A stretch of DNA of 41,028 bases from Bacteroidia bacterium (lineage in GTDB: Bacteria; Bacteroidota; Bacteroidia; SpSt-205): positions 1-41,028 of the forward strand of contig JANWZJ010000010.1 in NCBI GenBank assembly GCA_025054525.1, given 5' to 3'. The notes beneath the pieces were generated by a model. The model saw only the letters and a program-made list of their open reading frames with translations. It was not told the origin of the DNA and did no database searches. The translations under genes were made by a program, and so were the position numbers. How positions within the stretch are numbered: position 1 is the stretch's first letter; every line of letters starts with the position of its first letter. Shown here one piece after another: positions 26,979 through 36,356 of this stretch.

Positions 26979-26986
26979 TATTTTTG
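26979..26986 (+). promoter_or_regulatory. -7-like element TATTTTTG, 4 nt before bactofilin GTG
   Basis: Exact TAnnTTTG match. Confidence 0.5.
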
Positions 26987-26990
26987 TGCC

Positions 26991-27434
26991 GTGAGTTTAT
27001 GGAGTAAAAATGGAAGCACCTCCCCCACTCATGAGAAGGCTCTTTCTCTACTGGGAGAAGGCAGCCAAACAAAGGGGGAAATTACCACGCCGGGCAATCT
27101 GCGGATTGAAGGTAGTTTTAGCGGTAAGTTAGATGTAGCGGGAAGGTTAGTCATTGCCGGCAGTGCCGAAGTCTCTGGCACCATCTATGCCCGGCAAGTG
27201 CTCGTAGAAGGCAAGTTTGAGGGGGATATTCTGGCACAGGAACTGGTGGAGATTGGTCCGACTGCCCAAATCAAAGGCACACTGCGCACACGCCGTATGG
27301 AATGCCGAAGTGGCGCTAAGTTGGAGATTCACTGCTGGGTGCATGATGACCTTCCCCCTACCATTCCATCCAAGCCCGCCTCTGCCCCTTCTAAAGAAAA
27401 AGACAAGGATAGCGCTCCTGCTCGCACTCGCTGA
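26991..27434 (+). CDS. Bactofilin (polymer-forming cytoskeletal) family protein
   Basis: KGEITTPGNLRIEGSFSGKLDVAGRLVIAGSAEVSGTIYARQVLVEGKFEGDILAQELVEIGPTAQIKGTLRTRRMEC beta-helix repeat. Confidence 0.92.
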   Translation: MSLWSKNGSTSPTHEKALSLLGEGSQTKGEITTPGNLRIEGSFSGKLDVAGRLVIAGSAEVSGTIYARQVLVEGKFEGDILAQELVEIGPTAQIKGTLRTRRMECRSGAKLEIHCWVHDDLPPTIPSKPASAPSKEKDKDSAPARTR

Positions 27435-27936
27435 AGTGGGCGGGGAAAGCTGTAGTTCCTCTTCTCCTACGGCGCGCAAGGCTTTAGTCTCGCTCCCTCC
27501 CTATGAAGCACGAGGCTATCAGCTCAGTCTGATAGACACGGGCGCTCATCGCTTCTTTCTCCGAGCGCAGCGCGTGGAACGAGACCCCGGCAAAGACACG
27601 GCTGCCTGGCATCTCGCAGGCAACGTGTATGCTTGGCATGTGAGCCCCTCCGGCGAGACCTTAGAAACCCTGCAAGGACAAGAAGCTCACCTTTATCCCC
27701 ACCGAAACTTCTTCCTGATTCGCACGGCCGTAGTCCTTCAAACCCAAGAAGGACTCCGCCTCTATACGGAATACTTAGAGTGGCACAGAAATGAAAACAA
27801 GCTCCTTGCCCCCAACTGGGTACGTCTCTACACCCGCGAAGAGTATCTGACAGGAGAGGGTTTAGAATACGACACGCAAAAGCGCACTTATGTGCTGCGT
27901 CGCCCTCGCGGTCAAATGCAAGCCCCTACGCCATGA
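27343..27936 (+). CDS. LptC-like LPS export periplasmic protein; 5' end overlaps bactofilin gene
   Basis: LPPYEARGYQLSLIDTGAHRFFLRAQRVERD...WHLAGNVYAWHVSPSGETLETLQGQEAHLYPHRNFFLIRTAVVLQTQEGLRLYTEYLEW. Start ATG 27343 preferred over ORF-track 27217. Confidence 0.65.
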   Translation: MMTFPLPFHPSPPLPLLKKKTRIALLLALAEVGGESCSSSSPTARKALVSLPPYEARGYQLSLIDTGAHRFFLRAQRVERDPGKDTAAWHLAGNVYAWHVSPSGETLETLQGQEAHLYPHRNFFLIRTAVVLQTQEGLRLYTEYLEWHRNENKLLAPNWVRLYTREEYLTGEGLEYDTQKRTYVLRRPRGQMQAPTP

Positions 27937-29144
27937 GTTGGATTATCGTAGGCGCTTTGGCGATTATCCTAAGTGCTTGGGCTTCGGGCAGTGAGATGGC
28001 TTGGGTCAGTGCCAGTCCTCTTCACTGGGAGGCTTGGCGCAGTCGGCATCCCCACCGATGGAGAATCGTCCATTTTTTCCTGCAAAAACCTCGCCGATTA
28101 CTCATCACTGTCCTATTGGCTAACAATATTGCACTGGTTATCTTCTCAGCAGCTATTAGTGCTCTTCTCTCTCCGCTCTATCCCCTCCTGGGAAAAAATG
28201 CATCTTTCTGGGTAGAAACGCTACTGGGCACCCTCATTCTACTCATCGGTGGAGAATATCTGCCCAAAGCACTCTTTCGGCAGTGGCAACATTCTCTTCT
28301 ACCTGCGGTGGTTCCTATCACAGGCTTCCTTTACATTCTGCTCTCTCCGCTGGTAGAGATTATTTATTACGGAACGACAGGATTTTTTTCACTTATAGGC
28401 TTAGAGGAGCGCCGATTTGAGAAGCCTCTTTCACGCGAAAGTGTGGCCCAGATGGTGCGCACCAGTGAGCCTGCTTTCCAGAATGTGTTAGCAAGAGCGC
28501 TCGCCCTAAGCGAAACGCCCGTACGCGAGTTTATGATACCCCGCCGAGAAATCGTAGCCGTAAGCAGTCAAACCCCTCTTCACGAGGTATATAAGACCTT
28601 TATCCAAACGGAGCTATCTCGCGTGATTGTCTATGAAAATACGCTGGACCATGTAGTAGGCTATGTATATGTTCGCTCTCTCTTGAAAGAACCTCAATCT
28701 CTAACAGACATCATAGAACCGGTGGCGTTTGTGCCGGAGACGATGCCTGCCGACCGCCTATTGGAAGAGATAATTCAGAAAAGACTCCCCTTGGCAGTCG
28801 TGGTGGATGCTCGGGGAGGCGTGGCAGGATTAGTTACGGTAGAAGATATTGCCGAAGAGGTTTTCGGTGAGATTGAGGATGAGCGCGAACTGCCAGTCCG
28901 TCTGGAAGAGAATCCTACCCCCGATGTCTATGAGTTAGATGCCCGCTTAGAGATAGACTATCTAAATGAGAAGTACGGCCTTGGGCTTCCCACCAAAGAA
29001 GCAGTAACAATTGGCGGATTAGCTTTGGAGTACTTAGGATACCTTCCCAGCCGAGGGACTACCTGGGAGGCTTATGGATTTCACTGGGAGGTCTTAGATG
29101 CAATACCGCAGCGTATTGTAACTTTGCGGCTCAAAAGAATATGA
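27933..29144 (+). CDS. CNNM/CBS-domain transporter-like protein (HlyC/CorC family)
   Basis: Hydrophobic DUF21-like N-terminus, CBS motifs VREFMIPRREIVAV / LAVVVDARGGVAGLVTVEDIAEEVFGEIEDE, C-terminal CorC_HlyC-like domain. Confidence 0.88.
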   Translation: MSWIIVGALAIILSAWASGSEMAWVSASPLHWEAWRSRHPHRWRIVHFFLQKPRRLLITVLLANNIALVIFSAAISALLSPLYPLLGKNASFWVETLLGTLILLIGGEYLPKALFRQWQHSLLPAVVPITGFLYILLSPLVEIIYYGTTGFFSLIGLEERRFEKPLSRESVAQMVRTSEPAFQNVLARALALSETPVREFMIPRREIVAVSSQTPLHEVYKTFIQTELSRVIVYENTLDHVVGYVYVRSLLKEPQSLTDIIEPVAFVPETMPADRLLEEIIQKRLPLAVVVDARGGVAGLVTVEDIAEEVFGEIEDERELPVRLEENPTPDVYELDARLEIDYLNEKYGLGLPTKEAVTIGGLALEYLGYLPSRGTTWEAYGFHWEVLDAIPQRIVTLRLKRI

Positions 29145-30004
29145 GTTCCTACCAATCGTTAGACCCTGCTCAGATACCCCTGCCAGAATGGCATCCCTAC
29201 ATGATAGGGAGTATTATTCCGCGTCCTGTGGCATGGGTTACTACGATGGACTCAAAAGGCAGGTTCAACTTAGCACCTTTCAGCTACTTTGGGGCATTCA
29301 GCAGCAAACCGCCTGTAGTGGGATTCTCGCCAAGCACCAGCGCGCGCACTAGTCAGCCTAAAGATACCCATCACAACCTCTTAGAGGTTCCAGAATGCGT
29401 CATCAACTTAGTGCCTTACGCTTTGGCTGCCCGCATGAATATCACTACTGGTGAGTATGAACGGGGCATTAATGAGATAGAGCGGGCGGGATTAGAGACT
29501 CTTCCTTCGGAAGTAGTGCGCCCTCCTCGGATAGTAGGTTCGCCCGTGCATTTAGAGGCTAAACTGCGTCAGATTATATCTCTGGGCGAAAATCCCGGTG
29601 CAGGACAGCTTGTTTTAGTAGAAGTAGTGCGAATGCACTTAGCCCAACATATCTTAGACGAAAAAGGCTTGCCTGACCCCCGCAAGATGGATGTGATTGC
29701 GCGATTGGGAGCATTTTGGTATGCGCGTATCACGCCCGAGGTGATTTTCTGGATGAAGCAGCCTCGCAATCCCGCCGAAGTACTGGCTTGGCAGGAACTA
29801 CCTCGAGATATTCGGGAGAGCCGAGTTTTCACCGCAGCCGAAATAGGGCATTTACTGGCATTTCGTCCCGCCTGGGCTGAACTTCTCACCCAGCTCCCTC
29901 CTCCTTCTGACCCTGATACCCTCCATAAAGAAATGCGCAAGCTCCTCCCCCACCAAGCCGCAGAGGCTTGGGAACTCTATAGAAAAAGCCTCCAGCCTGC
30001 CTAA
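29141..30004 (+). CDS. Flavin reductase-like (FMN-binding split barrel) protein
   Basis: YMIGSIIPRPVAWVTTMDSKGRFNLAPFSYFGAFSSKPPVVGFSPS. Confidence 0.88.
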   Translation: MSSYQSLDPAQIPLPEWHPYMIGSIIPRPVAWVTTMDSKGRFNLAPFSYFGAFSSKPPVVGFSPSTSARTSQPKDTHHNLLEVPECVINLVPYALAARMNITTGEYERGINEIERAGLETLPSEVVRPPRIVGSPVHLEAKLRQIISLGENPGAGQLVLVEVVRMHLAQHILDEKGLPDPRKMDVIARLGAFWYARITPEVIFWMKQPRNPAEVLAWQELPRDIRESRVFTAAEIGHLLAFRPAWAELLTQLPPPSDPDTLHKEMRKLLPHQAAEAWELYRKSLQPA

Positions 30005-30012
30005 AATATCGC

Positions 30013-30020
30013 TAACTTTG
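30013..30020 (+). promoter_or_regulatory. -7-like element TAACTTTG, 8 nt before ATG 30029
   Basis: Exact TAnnTTTG match. Confidence 0.55.
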
Positions 30021-30028
30021 CGTTTGTT

Positions 30029-31591
30029 ATGGCTACTGCTACGATAGAACATCGGGTGGAAGAGATTCTCGGGTACTTTCACCTGACTGGCGAGAACCCA
30101 GCGGCTACCACGGGACGCGAGATACTCACAAGTCCGGAGTACATGCCGGGCAGGCTTTCTCCTACCAACGGCTCGCCCCTCCCTACTGTACGCCGCACCA
30201 CACAGGAGGTCTATGAAAAAGTTATCACTACTGCACAGAAGGCATTTTTGACCTGGAGGGTCAAACCCGCTCCCCAACGAGGACAGGTGATTCGGCTCTT
30301 CGGAGAAAAGGTGCGCCAAAACAAGCCTGAGTTAGCCTACATCATGAGCTATGAGATGGGAAAAACTTATCAAGAGGCGTTAGGAGAAGTCCAAGAGGTG
30401 ATAGACATGTGTGATTTTGCGGTAGGGCTCTCGCGGCAGCTATATGGACTGACTATCGCTTCCGAACGCCCTAATCACCGCATTATGGAGCAGTGGCATC
30501 CACTGGGCATAGTAGGAATTATCACCGCATTCAACTTTCCCATGGCGGTATGGGCATGGAATGCCACTATCGCTGCCGTATGCGGAGACCCCACCGTCTG
30601 GAAACCCAGCGAAAAAGCACCACTCTCCGCCTTGGCTATTTTTTCCGTCCTGCGACAGGCTATAGAAGAGACAGACACACCCGAAGGCGTTTTCAATCTA
30701 ATTATCGGCGATGGGGAAACAGGTCAGTGGATGGCATCTGACTCTCGGCTGCCACTCATCTCTGCCACCGGTTCCGTGCGAATGGGACGCTCTGTCTCCC
30801 AGCAAGTAGCCAAAAGATTAGGTCGCACCCTCCTGGAACTCGGGGGCAATAATGCCGTCATCATTACGCCCAGTGCTAACTTAGATTTAGCGCTGCGAGC
30901 CGTTACCTTCGCAGCCTTAGGCACAACCGGGCAACGCTGTACTACTTTGCGACGACTCATACTGCATGAGTCTATCTATGACACTTTCCTACAGCGCCTT
31001 ATCCGCGTCTATGAGCAAGCCTGCGAACGAATCGGCAATCCCCTGCAGGAAGACACGCTGATTGGACCTTTGATTGACAAGGATGCGGTACAGATGATGC
31101 AAGAAGCCCTCCACGAAGTAGAGCGAGAGGGCGGAAAAATCCTATTTGGGGGAGAAGTACTACCTGAATCGCAGTTAGGCAGTCCCTGCTACGTACGTCC
31201 TGCCATCGTCGCCGCCCAAAATCACTGGGAAATCGTGCAGCGGGAGACTTTCGCCCCTATTCTCTATGTGATGAAGTATAAGACGCTGGAAGAAGCAATC
31301 ACTCTCCAAAATAGCGTACCCCAAGGGCTCTCTTCCAGCATCTTTACAGACAATATGCGAGAAGCTGAAATCTTTCTCAGTGCAATAGGTTCCGACTGCG
31401 GCATAGCGAATGTTAATATCGGTCCTTCGGGCGCTGAAATAGGTGGCGCCTTTGGCGGGGAAAAAGAAACGGGGGGAGGCAGAGAAGCAGGTTCTGACGC
31501 ATGGAAGGCTTACATGCGCCGCCAAACTGCCACCATCAACTATGGCAGTGACCTCCCTCTTGCTCAGGGCATTAAATTTGATGTTGGATGA
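30029..31591 (+). CDS. ALDH7-type aldehyde dehydrogenase (alpha-aminoadipic semialdehyde dehydrogenase-like)
   Basis: FNFPMAVWAWNATIAAVCGDPTVWKPSEKAPLSA, LLELGGNNAVII, GTTGQRCTTLRRL, GGAFGGEKETGGGREAGSDAWKAYMRRQTATINYG. Confidence 0.92.
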   Translation: MATATIEHRVEEILGYFHLTGENPAATTGREILTSPEYMPGRLSPTNGSPLPTVRRTTQEVYEKVITTAQKAFLTWRVKPAPQRGQVIRLFGEKVRQNKPELAYIMSYEMGKTYQEALGEVQEVIDMCDFAVGLSRQLYGLTIASERPNHRIMEQWHPLGIVGIITAFNFPMAVWAWNATIAAVCGDPTVWKPSEKAPLSALAIFSVLRQAIEETDTPEGVFNLIIGDGETGQWMASDSRLPLISATGSVRMGRSVSQQVAKRLGRTLLELGGNNAVIITPSANLDLALRAVTFAALGTTGQRCTTLRRLILHESIYDTFLQRLIRVYEQACERIGNPLQEDTLIGPLIDKDAVQMMQEALHEVEREGGKILFGGEVLPESQLGSPCYVRPAIVAAQNHWEIVQRETFAPILYVMKYKTLEEAITLQNSVPQGLSSSIFTDNMREAEIFLSAIGSDCGIANVNIGPSGAEIGGAFGGEKETGGGREAGSDAWKAYMRRQTATINYGSDLPLAQGIKFDVG

Positions 31592-32364
31592 TTTATGGCA
31601 AAAAGGTCGTATTAGTTCTACCCGCCTACAACGCCGCTCGTACCTTAGAGAAGACTCTCAGCGAAGTAGACCGCAGCTTCGTGGATGAAATCGTGCTGGT
31701 GGATGATGCCAGCACAGACGCCACGGTAGAAATTGCACGCAAGCTGGGGCTTTCGCACGTGCTAATCCACGATAAAAACCGAGGTTACGGCGCTAACCAG
31801 AAAACCTGCTACCGATACGCCTTAGAGCTGGGAGGAGACATTATTATCATGCTCCATCCCGACTACCAATATACCCCCAAACTCCTCCCAGCCATGATAC
31901 ACATGATAGCTTCGGGCATCTACTCTATCGTTTTAGGTTCTCGTATCTTAGATGGAAAGGCTCTCCAAGGCGGCATGCCCTTGTACAAATACATTTCCAA
32001 TCGCTTGCTCACCGCTTTTCAAAACCTCTTCCTGGGCACAAAACTTTCCGAGTTCCACACAGGCTATCGTGCTTACACTCGAGAAGTTTTGGAGCGCCTT
32101 CCGTGGGACCAGAATAGCGATGACTTTATCTTTGACAATGAGTTTCTATCTCAGGCTATCTACGCAGGATATCGGATAGGGGAGATTTCTTGTCCCACGC
32201 GGTACTTTCCCGAGGCATCCTCTATCAATTTTTTCCGCAGTATCAAGTATGGAATGGGGATTATATGCGTTACGATAGAGCATCTATCAGCGAAGTGGGG
32301 CATTTATCGGCATCCTCGTTATAGGATACGACAGCTTACAGAGAAAGTATCTCTACCAGCTTGA
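31588..32364 (+). CDS. Family 2 glycosyltransferase (polyprenyl-phosphate glycosyltransferase-like)
   Basis: VVLVLPAYNAARTLEKTLSEV, EIVLVDDASTDATVEIARKLG, IIMLHPDYQYTPKLLPAM. Confidence 0.9.
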   Translation: MIYGKKVVLVLPAYNAARTLEKTLSEVDRSFVDEIVLVDDASTDATVEIARKLGLSHVLIHDKNRGYGANQKTCYRYALELGGDIIIMLHPDYQYTPKLLPAMIHMIASGIYSIVLGSRILDGKALQGGMPLYKYISNRLLTAFQNLFLGTKLSEFHTGYRAYTREVLERLPWDQNSDDFIFDNEFLSQAIYAGYRIGEISCPTRYFPEASSINFFRSIKYGMGIICVTIEHLSAKWGIYRHPRYRIRQLTEKVSLPA

Positions 32365-33313
32365 GAAGGAGCGGATTGAGGGCGCCGTGCATTTTGACGG
32401 CTTTATAGAAGGGGGTGAGGACGATTTCATTTTTCTGGATGCCTACCATCGCGCCCGAAGCACCTTCGTGGAGACGATAAACGGCTTGCATGCCCAATAA
32501 AGAAGCTAAAATGCGGTCTTGAGCAGTAGGATTACCACCTCGTTGAATATGTCCCAGCACGGTGGTGCGTATGTCATACTGGGTGAAACGCTTCTGGAGT
32601 TCTGCGGCGATTTGTACGATATTCCCTGCTTCATCCCCCTCGGCTACGACGATGATAGCGGAAGTTTTCTGACGCTGCCAGCCCCGCTCTAAAACGCTCA
32701 CGATAGCATCAAAATCAGTAGGAGTTTCTGGTACTAAGACGGCTTCAGCTCCACTGGCAGCCGCCGTATGCAGTGCAATAAACCCCGCATCACGCCCCAT
32801 CACTTCTACCAGAAAGAGCCTTCCCATTGCGGCTGCTGTATCCCGTAGCCGATCTATCGCTTCTACAGCGATGTTCACCGCTGTGTCAAACCCAATCGTT
32901 GCGTCTGTACCATAGAGATCATTATCTATGGTACCTGGCAGCCCCAAAATCTGAAGGTCAGGATATTCTTCCAGGAAAGTTTGGGCTCCCCGAAATGTGC
33001 CATCTCCCCCAATCACAACTAAGCGGGTGATGTGGTGAGTCTTGAGATGGATATAGGCTTGGGCGCGTCCTTCGGGAGAGTGGAAGCGAGGACTGCGTCC
33101 CGCCCCTAAGATGGCTCCGCCCCGCTGAATAATCCCACTCACTGAGCCTGCACCCAGCGGCTCCAACTGCCCAGCGATAAGCCCCTCATATCCTCTGTAA
33201 ATCCCTATCGGCTCATACCCTAAATACAAGGCCGTGCGTACTACCGCTCGGATAGCTGCATTCATGCCAGGCGCATCCCCTCCCGAACAGAGTATGCCTA
33301 TTCGCTCTCTCAC
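32336..33313 (-). CDS. pfkA: ATP-dependent 6-phosphofructokinase
   Basis: GILCSGGDAPGMNAAIRAVVR, VVIGGDGTFRGAQ, GLPGTIDNDLYGTDATIGFDTAVN, VEVMGRDAGFIAL. Confidence 0.95.
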   Translation of the reverse strand: MRERIGILCSGGDAPGMNAAIRAVVRTALYLGYEPIGIYRGYEGLIAGQLEPLGAGSVSGIIQRGGAILGAGRSPRFHSPEGRAQAYIHLKTHHITRLVVIGGDGTFRGAQTFLEEYPDLQILGLPGTIDNDLYGTDATIGFDTAVNIAVEAIDRLRDTAAAMGRLFLVEVMGRDAGFIALHTAAASGAEAVLVPETPTDFDAIVSVLERGWQRQKTSAIIVVAEGDEAGNIVQIAAELQKRFTQYDIRTTVLGHIQRGGNPTAQDRILASLLGMQAVYRLHEGASGAMVGIQKNEIVLTPFYKAVKMHGALNPLLLKLVEILSL

Positions 33314-34296
33314 AGCTTGCCCGCCTCTATCGCCTTGCGAACCTGTTCTTCCACCCAGCGATATGTAATTTCCATGCCTTTACGCAGAGGATCTGAAGGC
33401 TTCCAACCTAACTTTTCATAAATCAGCGCATTATCGGAATTACGCCCGCGCACTCCGATTGGTCCTTTCACATGGCGTATCTCTAACCGTACCCCCGCAA
33501 TCTCCATGATCATCCGCACGAGCTGATTGATAGTTAGCATTTCTTCTGAGCCGATATTGACTGGACCTGTGAAGTCCGAGCGCATAAGGCGGATTGTACC
33601 CTCTACACACTCATCTATGTAGAGGAAAGAGCGGGTTTGCTGGCCATCACCCCAGACCTCTATGTAAGGAATACCCTTGAGCTTAGCTACGGCTACTTTG
33701 CGAGAGAGAGCAGCGGGTGCTTTCTCTCTGCCGCCTATCCAAGTGCCTTCTGGTCCGAAGATGTTATGGTAGCGCCCTATCCGCACTTCCATGCCATAGT
33801 TGCGATGATAGGCTAAGTACAGGCGCTCACTGAAGAGCTTCTCCCAACCGTATTCGCTATCAGGGTCCGCAGGATAGGCGGTGTGTTCGGCAGTTTTAGG
33901 ATTATCGGGGTCCATTTGATTGTAGGCGGGATACATGCACGCAGAAGAAGAATAGAAGATTCGCCGCACGTTGCGTTTGTAACAAGTATCCAGCATATTG
34001 AGATTAATCATGGCGGAGTTATGCATGATGTCGGCATCATGCTCACCCGTGAAAACATACCCTGCTCCCCCCATGTCAGCTGCGAGCTGATAGACTTCAT
34101 CAAAAGGTCCATCCACAATACTACGACAGAAACTCGTATCCCGTAAATCCCCTATTACGAAATCATCTGCCACAGTGGGCGAAAACTCAGGATACTTCAG
34201 GTCTACGCCACGCACCCAGAAGCCTTCTGCTTTGAGGCGCTTGGCAAGGTGGCTTCCGATAAAGCCACCCGCTCCGCACACTAAGGCTCTTTTCAT
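33310..34296 (-). CDS. NAD-dependent epimerase, GDP-mannose 3,5-epimerase-like
   Basis: GAGGFIGSHLAKRL, QLAADMGGAGYVF, YSSSACMYPAYNQ, YGWEKLFSE, GRYHNIFGPEGTWIGGREKAPAALSRKV, NIGSEEMLTINQL. ATG 34296 preferred; ORF-track TTG 34305 lies in a promoter-like element. Confidence 0.85.
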   Translation of the reverse strand: MKRALVCGAGGFIGSHLAKRLKAEGFWVRGVDLKYPEFSPTVADDFVIGDLRDTSFCRSIVDGPFDEVYQLAADMGGAGYVFTGEHDADIMHNSAMINLNMLDTCYKRNVRRIFYSSSACMYPAYNQMDPDNPKTAEHTAYPADPDSEYGWEKLFSERLYLAYHRNYGMEVRIGRYHNIFGPEGTWIGGREKAPAALSRKVAVAKLKGIPYIEVWGDGQQTRSFLYIDECVEGTIRLMRSDFTGPVNIGSEEMLTINQLVRMIMEIAGVRLEIRHVKGPIGVRGRNSDNALIYEKLGWKPSDPLRKGMEITYRWVEEQVRKAIEAGKL

Positions 34297-34302
34297 CTCA
34301 GG

Positions 34303-34310
34303 CAAAGGTA
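34303..34310 (-). promoter_or_regulatory. -7-like element TACCTTTG, 6 nt before epimerase ATG 34296
   Basis: Exact TAnnTTTG match on the minus strand. Confidence 0.5.
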
Positions 34311-34343
34311 TAAGGAAAAAACCCTCTCCTTTCCTCCAGAAGG

Positions 34344-34370
34344 AAAAAAGGCAGGGCTAACGCCCTGCCT
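34344..34370 (-). terminator. Rho-independent-type terminator downstream of dnaK
   Basis: Perfect 8-bp inverted repeat GGCAGGGC-TAAC-GCCCTGCC (34350-34369), followed on the minus strand by TTTTTT (34349-34344). Confidence 0.85.
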
Positions 34371-34401
34371 ACCAGATACTGAAGTAGGGATTTCAGAGGG
34401 C

Positions 34402-36279
34402 TCAGGATTTATCTGAGGGAATCTCTTCGTACTCTACTTCTGTAGCACCAGAAGAGGAAGAGCGCCCATCGGATTGGCTGAAGTTAGAATACATGCGCTG
34501 CCCTGCCGAAGACAGTAGAGCAGAAAGCTGAGGCATCAGAGAGTCTATTCGGCTTATGTCTTTGCTGCCGTGAGCGGAGCGTAGGTCGCGAATGAGGCTT
34601 TCCATGCGTTCTTTATCTGAGGCGGGAATGCGATCGCCTTGTTCTCGTAGGAATTTCTCCGCTTGGTAGAGGAGACTGTCTGCTTGATTGAGTTTCTCAG
34701 CGGCTTCTCGGCGCTTCTGGTCTTCACTGGCATACATCGCCGCTTCGCGCTTCATCCGCTCAATTTCCTCTTTTGTTAGCCCACTGCCTGCCTCTATGCG
34801 AATAGACTGCTCTTTGCCAGTAGCCTTGTCCTTAGCTGTAACGGTAAGGATACCATTGGCATCTACATCAAAAGTAACTTCAATCTGAGGGAAGCCCCGA
34901 GGCGCTGGCGGAATCCCCTCTAAGTAGAAACGCCCCAAGCTACGATTGTCAGCCGCCATAGGGCGCTCTCCTTGAAGCACGTGGATTTCCACGACAGTTT
35001 GATTGTCTGCCGCTGTGGAAAATATCTCGGTTCGGCGAGTGGGAATAGTCGTATTCGCTTCTATGAGCTTAGTAAAGACGCCACCCAGCGTCTCCACACC
35101 AAGGGATATAGGTATCACATCCAAAAGCAATACTCCTTGGATTTCACCGCCTAAGACCCCAGCTTGAACTGCAGCTCCTAAGGCTACCGCTTCATCGGGA
35201 TTGACGCTTTTGTTGGGTACTTTGCCGAAAAGCTCCTCCACGATTTTCTGAATACGGGGCATGCGGGTGGAACCACCCACCAGTATCACTTCATCTATAT
35301 CACTGGGACGCAGTCGAGCAGCTTCTAATGCCTTGCGGGAAGGTATAATGCAGCGTTCATACAGGTCTTCGCACATACTCTCAAACTTACTGCGGGTGAG
35401 CGTTTTCTGAAGGTTGAGAGGACCTTTGCGAGGGTCTATTGTGATATAGGGCAGATTGATTTCAGTAGTCTGCTGATTAGAGAGTTCTATTTTGGCTTGT
35501 TCGGCGGCTTCCCGCAGGCGCTGCATGGCTCGGGGGTCTTTGCGTAGGTCTACCCCTTCCTCACGCAAGAACTCTTCCACAAGCCAGTTGATGATTCGTT
35601 GGTCAAAGTCATCGCCCCCTAAGTGCGTATCCCCACTGGTGGAAAGCACCTCAAATACCCCATCCCCCACCTCTAAGATGGAGATGTCAAATGTGCCACC
35701 CCCTAAGTCAAAAACAGCGATTTTGCCTTGCTTGATACGCTTATCTATGCCGTAAGCCAGAGCCGCAGCGGTCGGCTCATTAATAATACGACGAACATTC
35801 AGTCCGGCGATTTCTCCGGCTTCTTTAGTGGCTTTGCGCTGGGCATCGTTGAAGTAAGCGGGAACGGTGATAACCGCTTCGGTAACGGGCTCGCCTAAGT
35901 AATCCTCCGCTGCCTTCTTGAGCTTCTGCAGAATCATAGCGGAGATTTCCTGCGGGGTATAATGCCGATCGCCGATTTGGACTTGGCAGATGTTTTTCCC
36001 GGCTACGACCTTATAGGGGACGCGACGCACATCGTCAGCCGCTTCTTCATAAGTTTTGCCCATGAAGCGCTTGATGGAGTAAATGGTATTTTCAGGATTC
36101 ATCACGGCTTGGCGCTTAGCCATTTCTCCGACCAAGCGCTCACCATCTGCTTTGAAGGCGACGACGGAAGGGGTGGTGCGTTTGCCCTCTTGATTGACTA
36201 TCACGACGGGCTGTCCTCCTTCCATGACAGCGACTACTGAGTTCGTCGTGCCTAAGTCTATCCCTACGATTTTCGGCAT
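34402..36279 (-). CDS. dnaK: Molecular chaperone DnaK (Hsp70)
   Basis: [98 protein letters not shown]. Confidence 0.98.
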   Translation of the reverse strand: MPKIVGIDLGTTNSVVAVMEGGQPVVIVNQEGKRTTPSVVAFKADGERLVGEMAKRQAVMNPENTIYSIKRFMGKTYEEAADDVRRVPYKVVAGKNICQVQIGDRHYTPQEISAMILQKLKKAAEDYLGEPVTEAVITVPAYFNDAQRKATKEAGEIAGLNVRRIINEPTAAALAYGIDKRIKQGKIAVFDLGGGTFDISILEVGDGVFEVLSTSGDTHLGGDDFDQRIINWLVEEFLREEGVDLRKDPRAMQRLREAAEQAKIELSNQQTTEINLPYITIDPRKGPLNLQKTLTRSKFESMCEDLYERCIIPSRKALEAARLRPSDIDEVILVGGSTRMPRIQKIVEELFGKVPNKSVNPDEAVALGAAVQAGVLGGEIQGVLLLDVIPISLGVETLGGVFTKLIEANTTIPTRRTEIFSTAADNQTVVEIHVLQGERPMAADNRSLGRFYLEGIPPAPRGFPQIEVTFDVDANGILTVTAKDKATGKEQSIRIEAGSGLTKEEIERMKREAAMYASEDQKRREAAEKLNQADSLLYQAEKFLREQGDRIPASDKERMESLIRDLRSAHGSKDISRIDSLMPQLSALLSSAGQRMYSNFSQSDGRSSSSGATEVEYEEIPSDKS

Positions 36280-36356
36280 GGTTGAAGGTGCACAAAAAAC
36301 ATGCCGACTGCCTTTTTGACAGGCTTATTCGCAGAGAAAGTTTAGAAATTTGCCCC

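Noticed and set aside
29852-30319. 155-aa minus-strand ORF spanning the flavin reductase/ALDH junction
   Set aside because: Covers two convincing plus-strand genes and the promoter-like TAACTTTG; composition looks like an antisense artefact.
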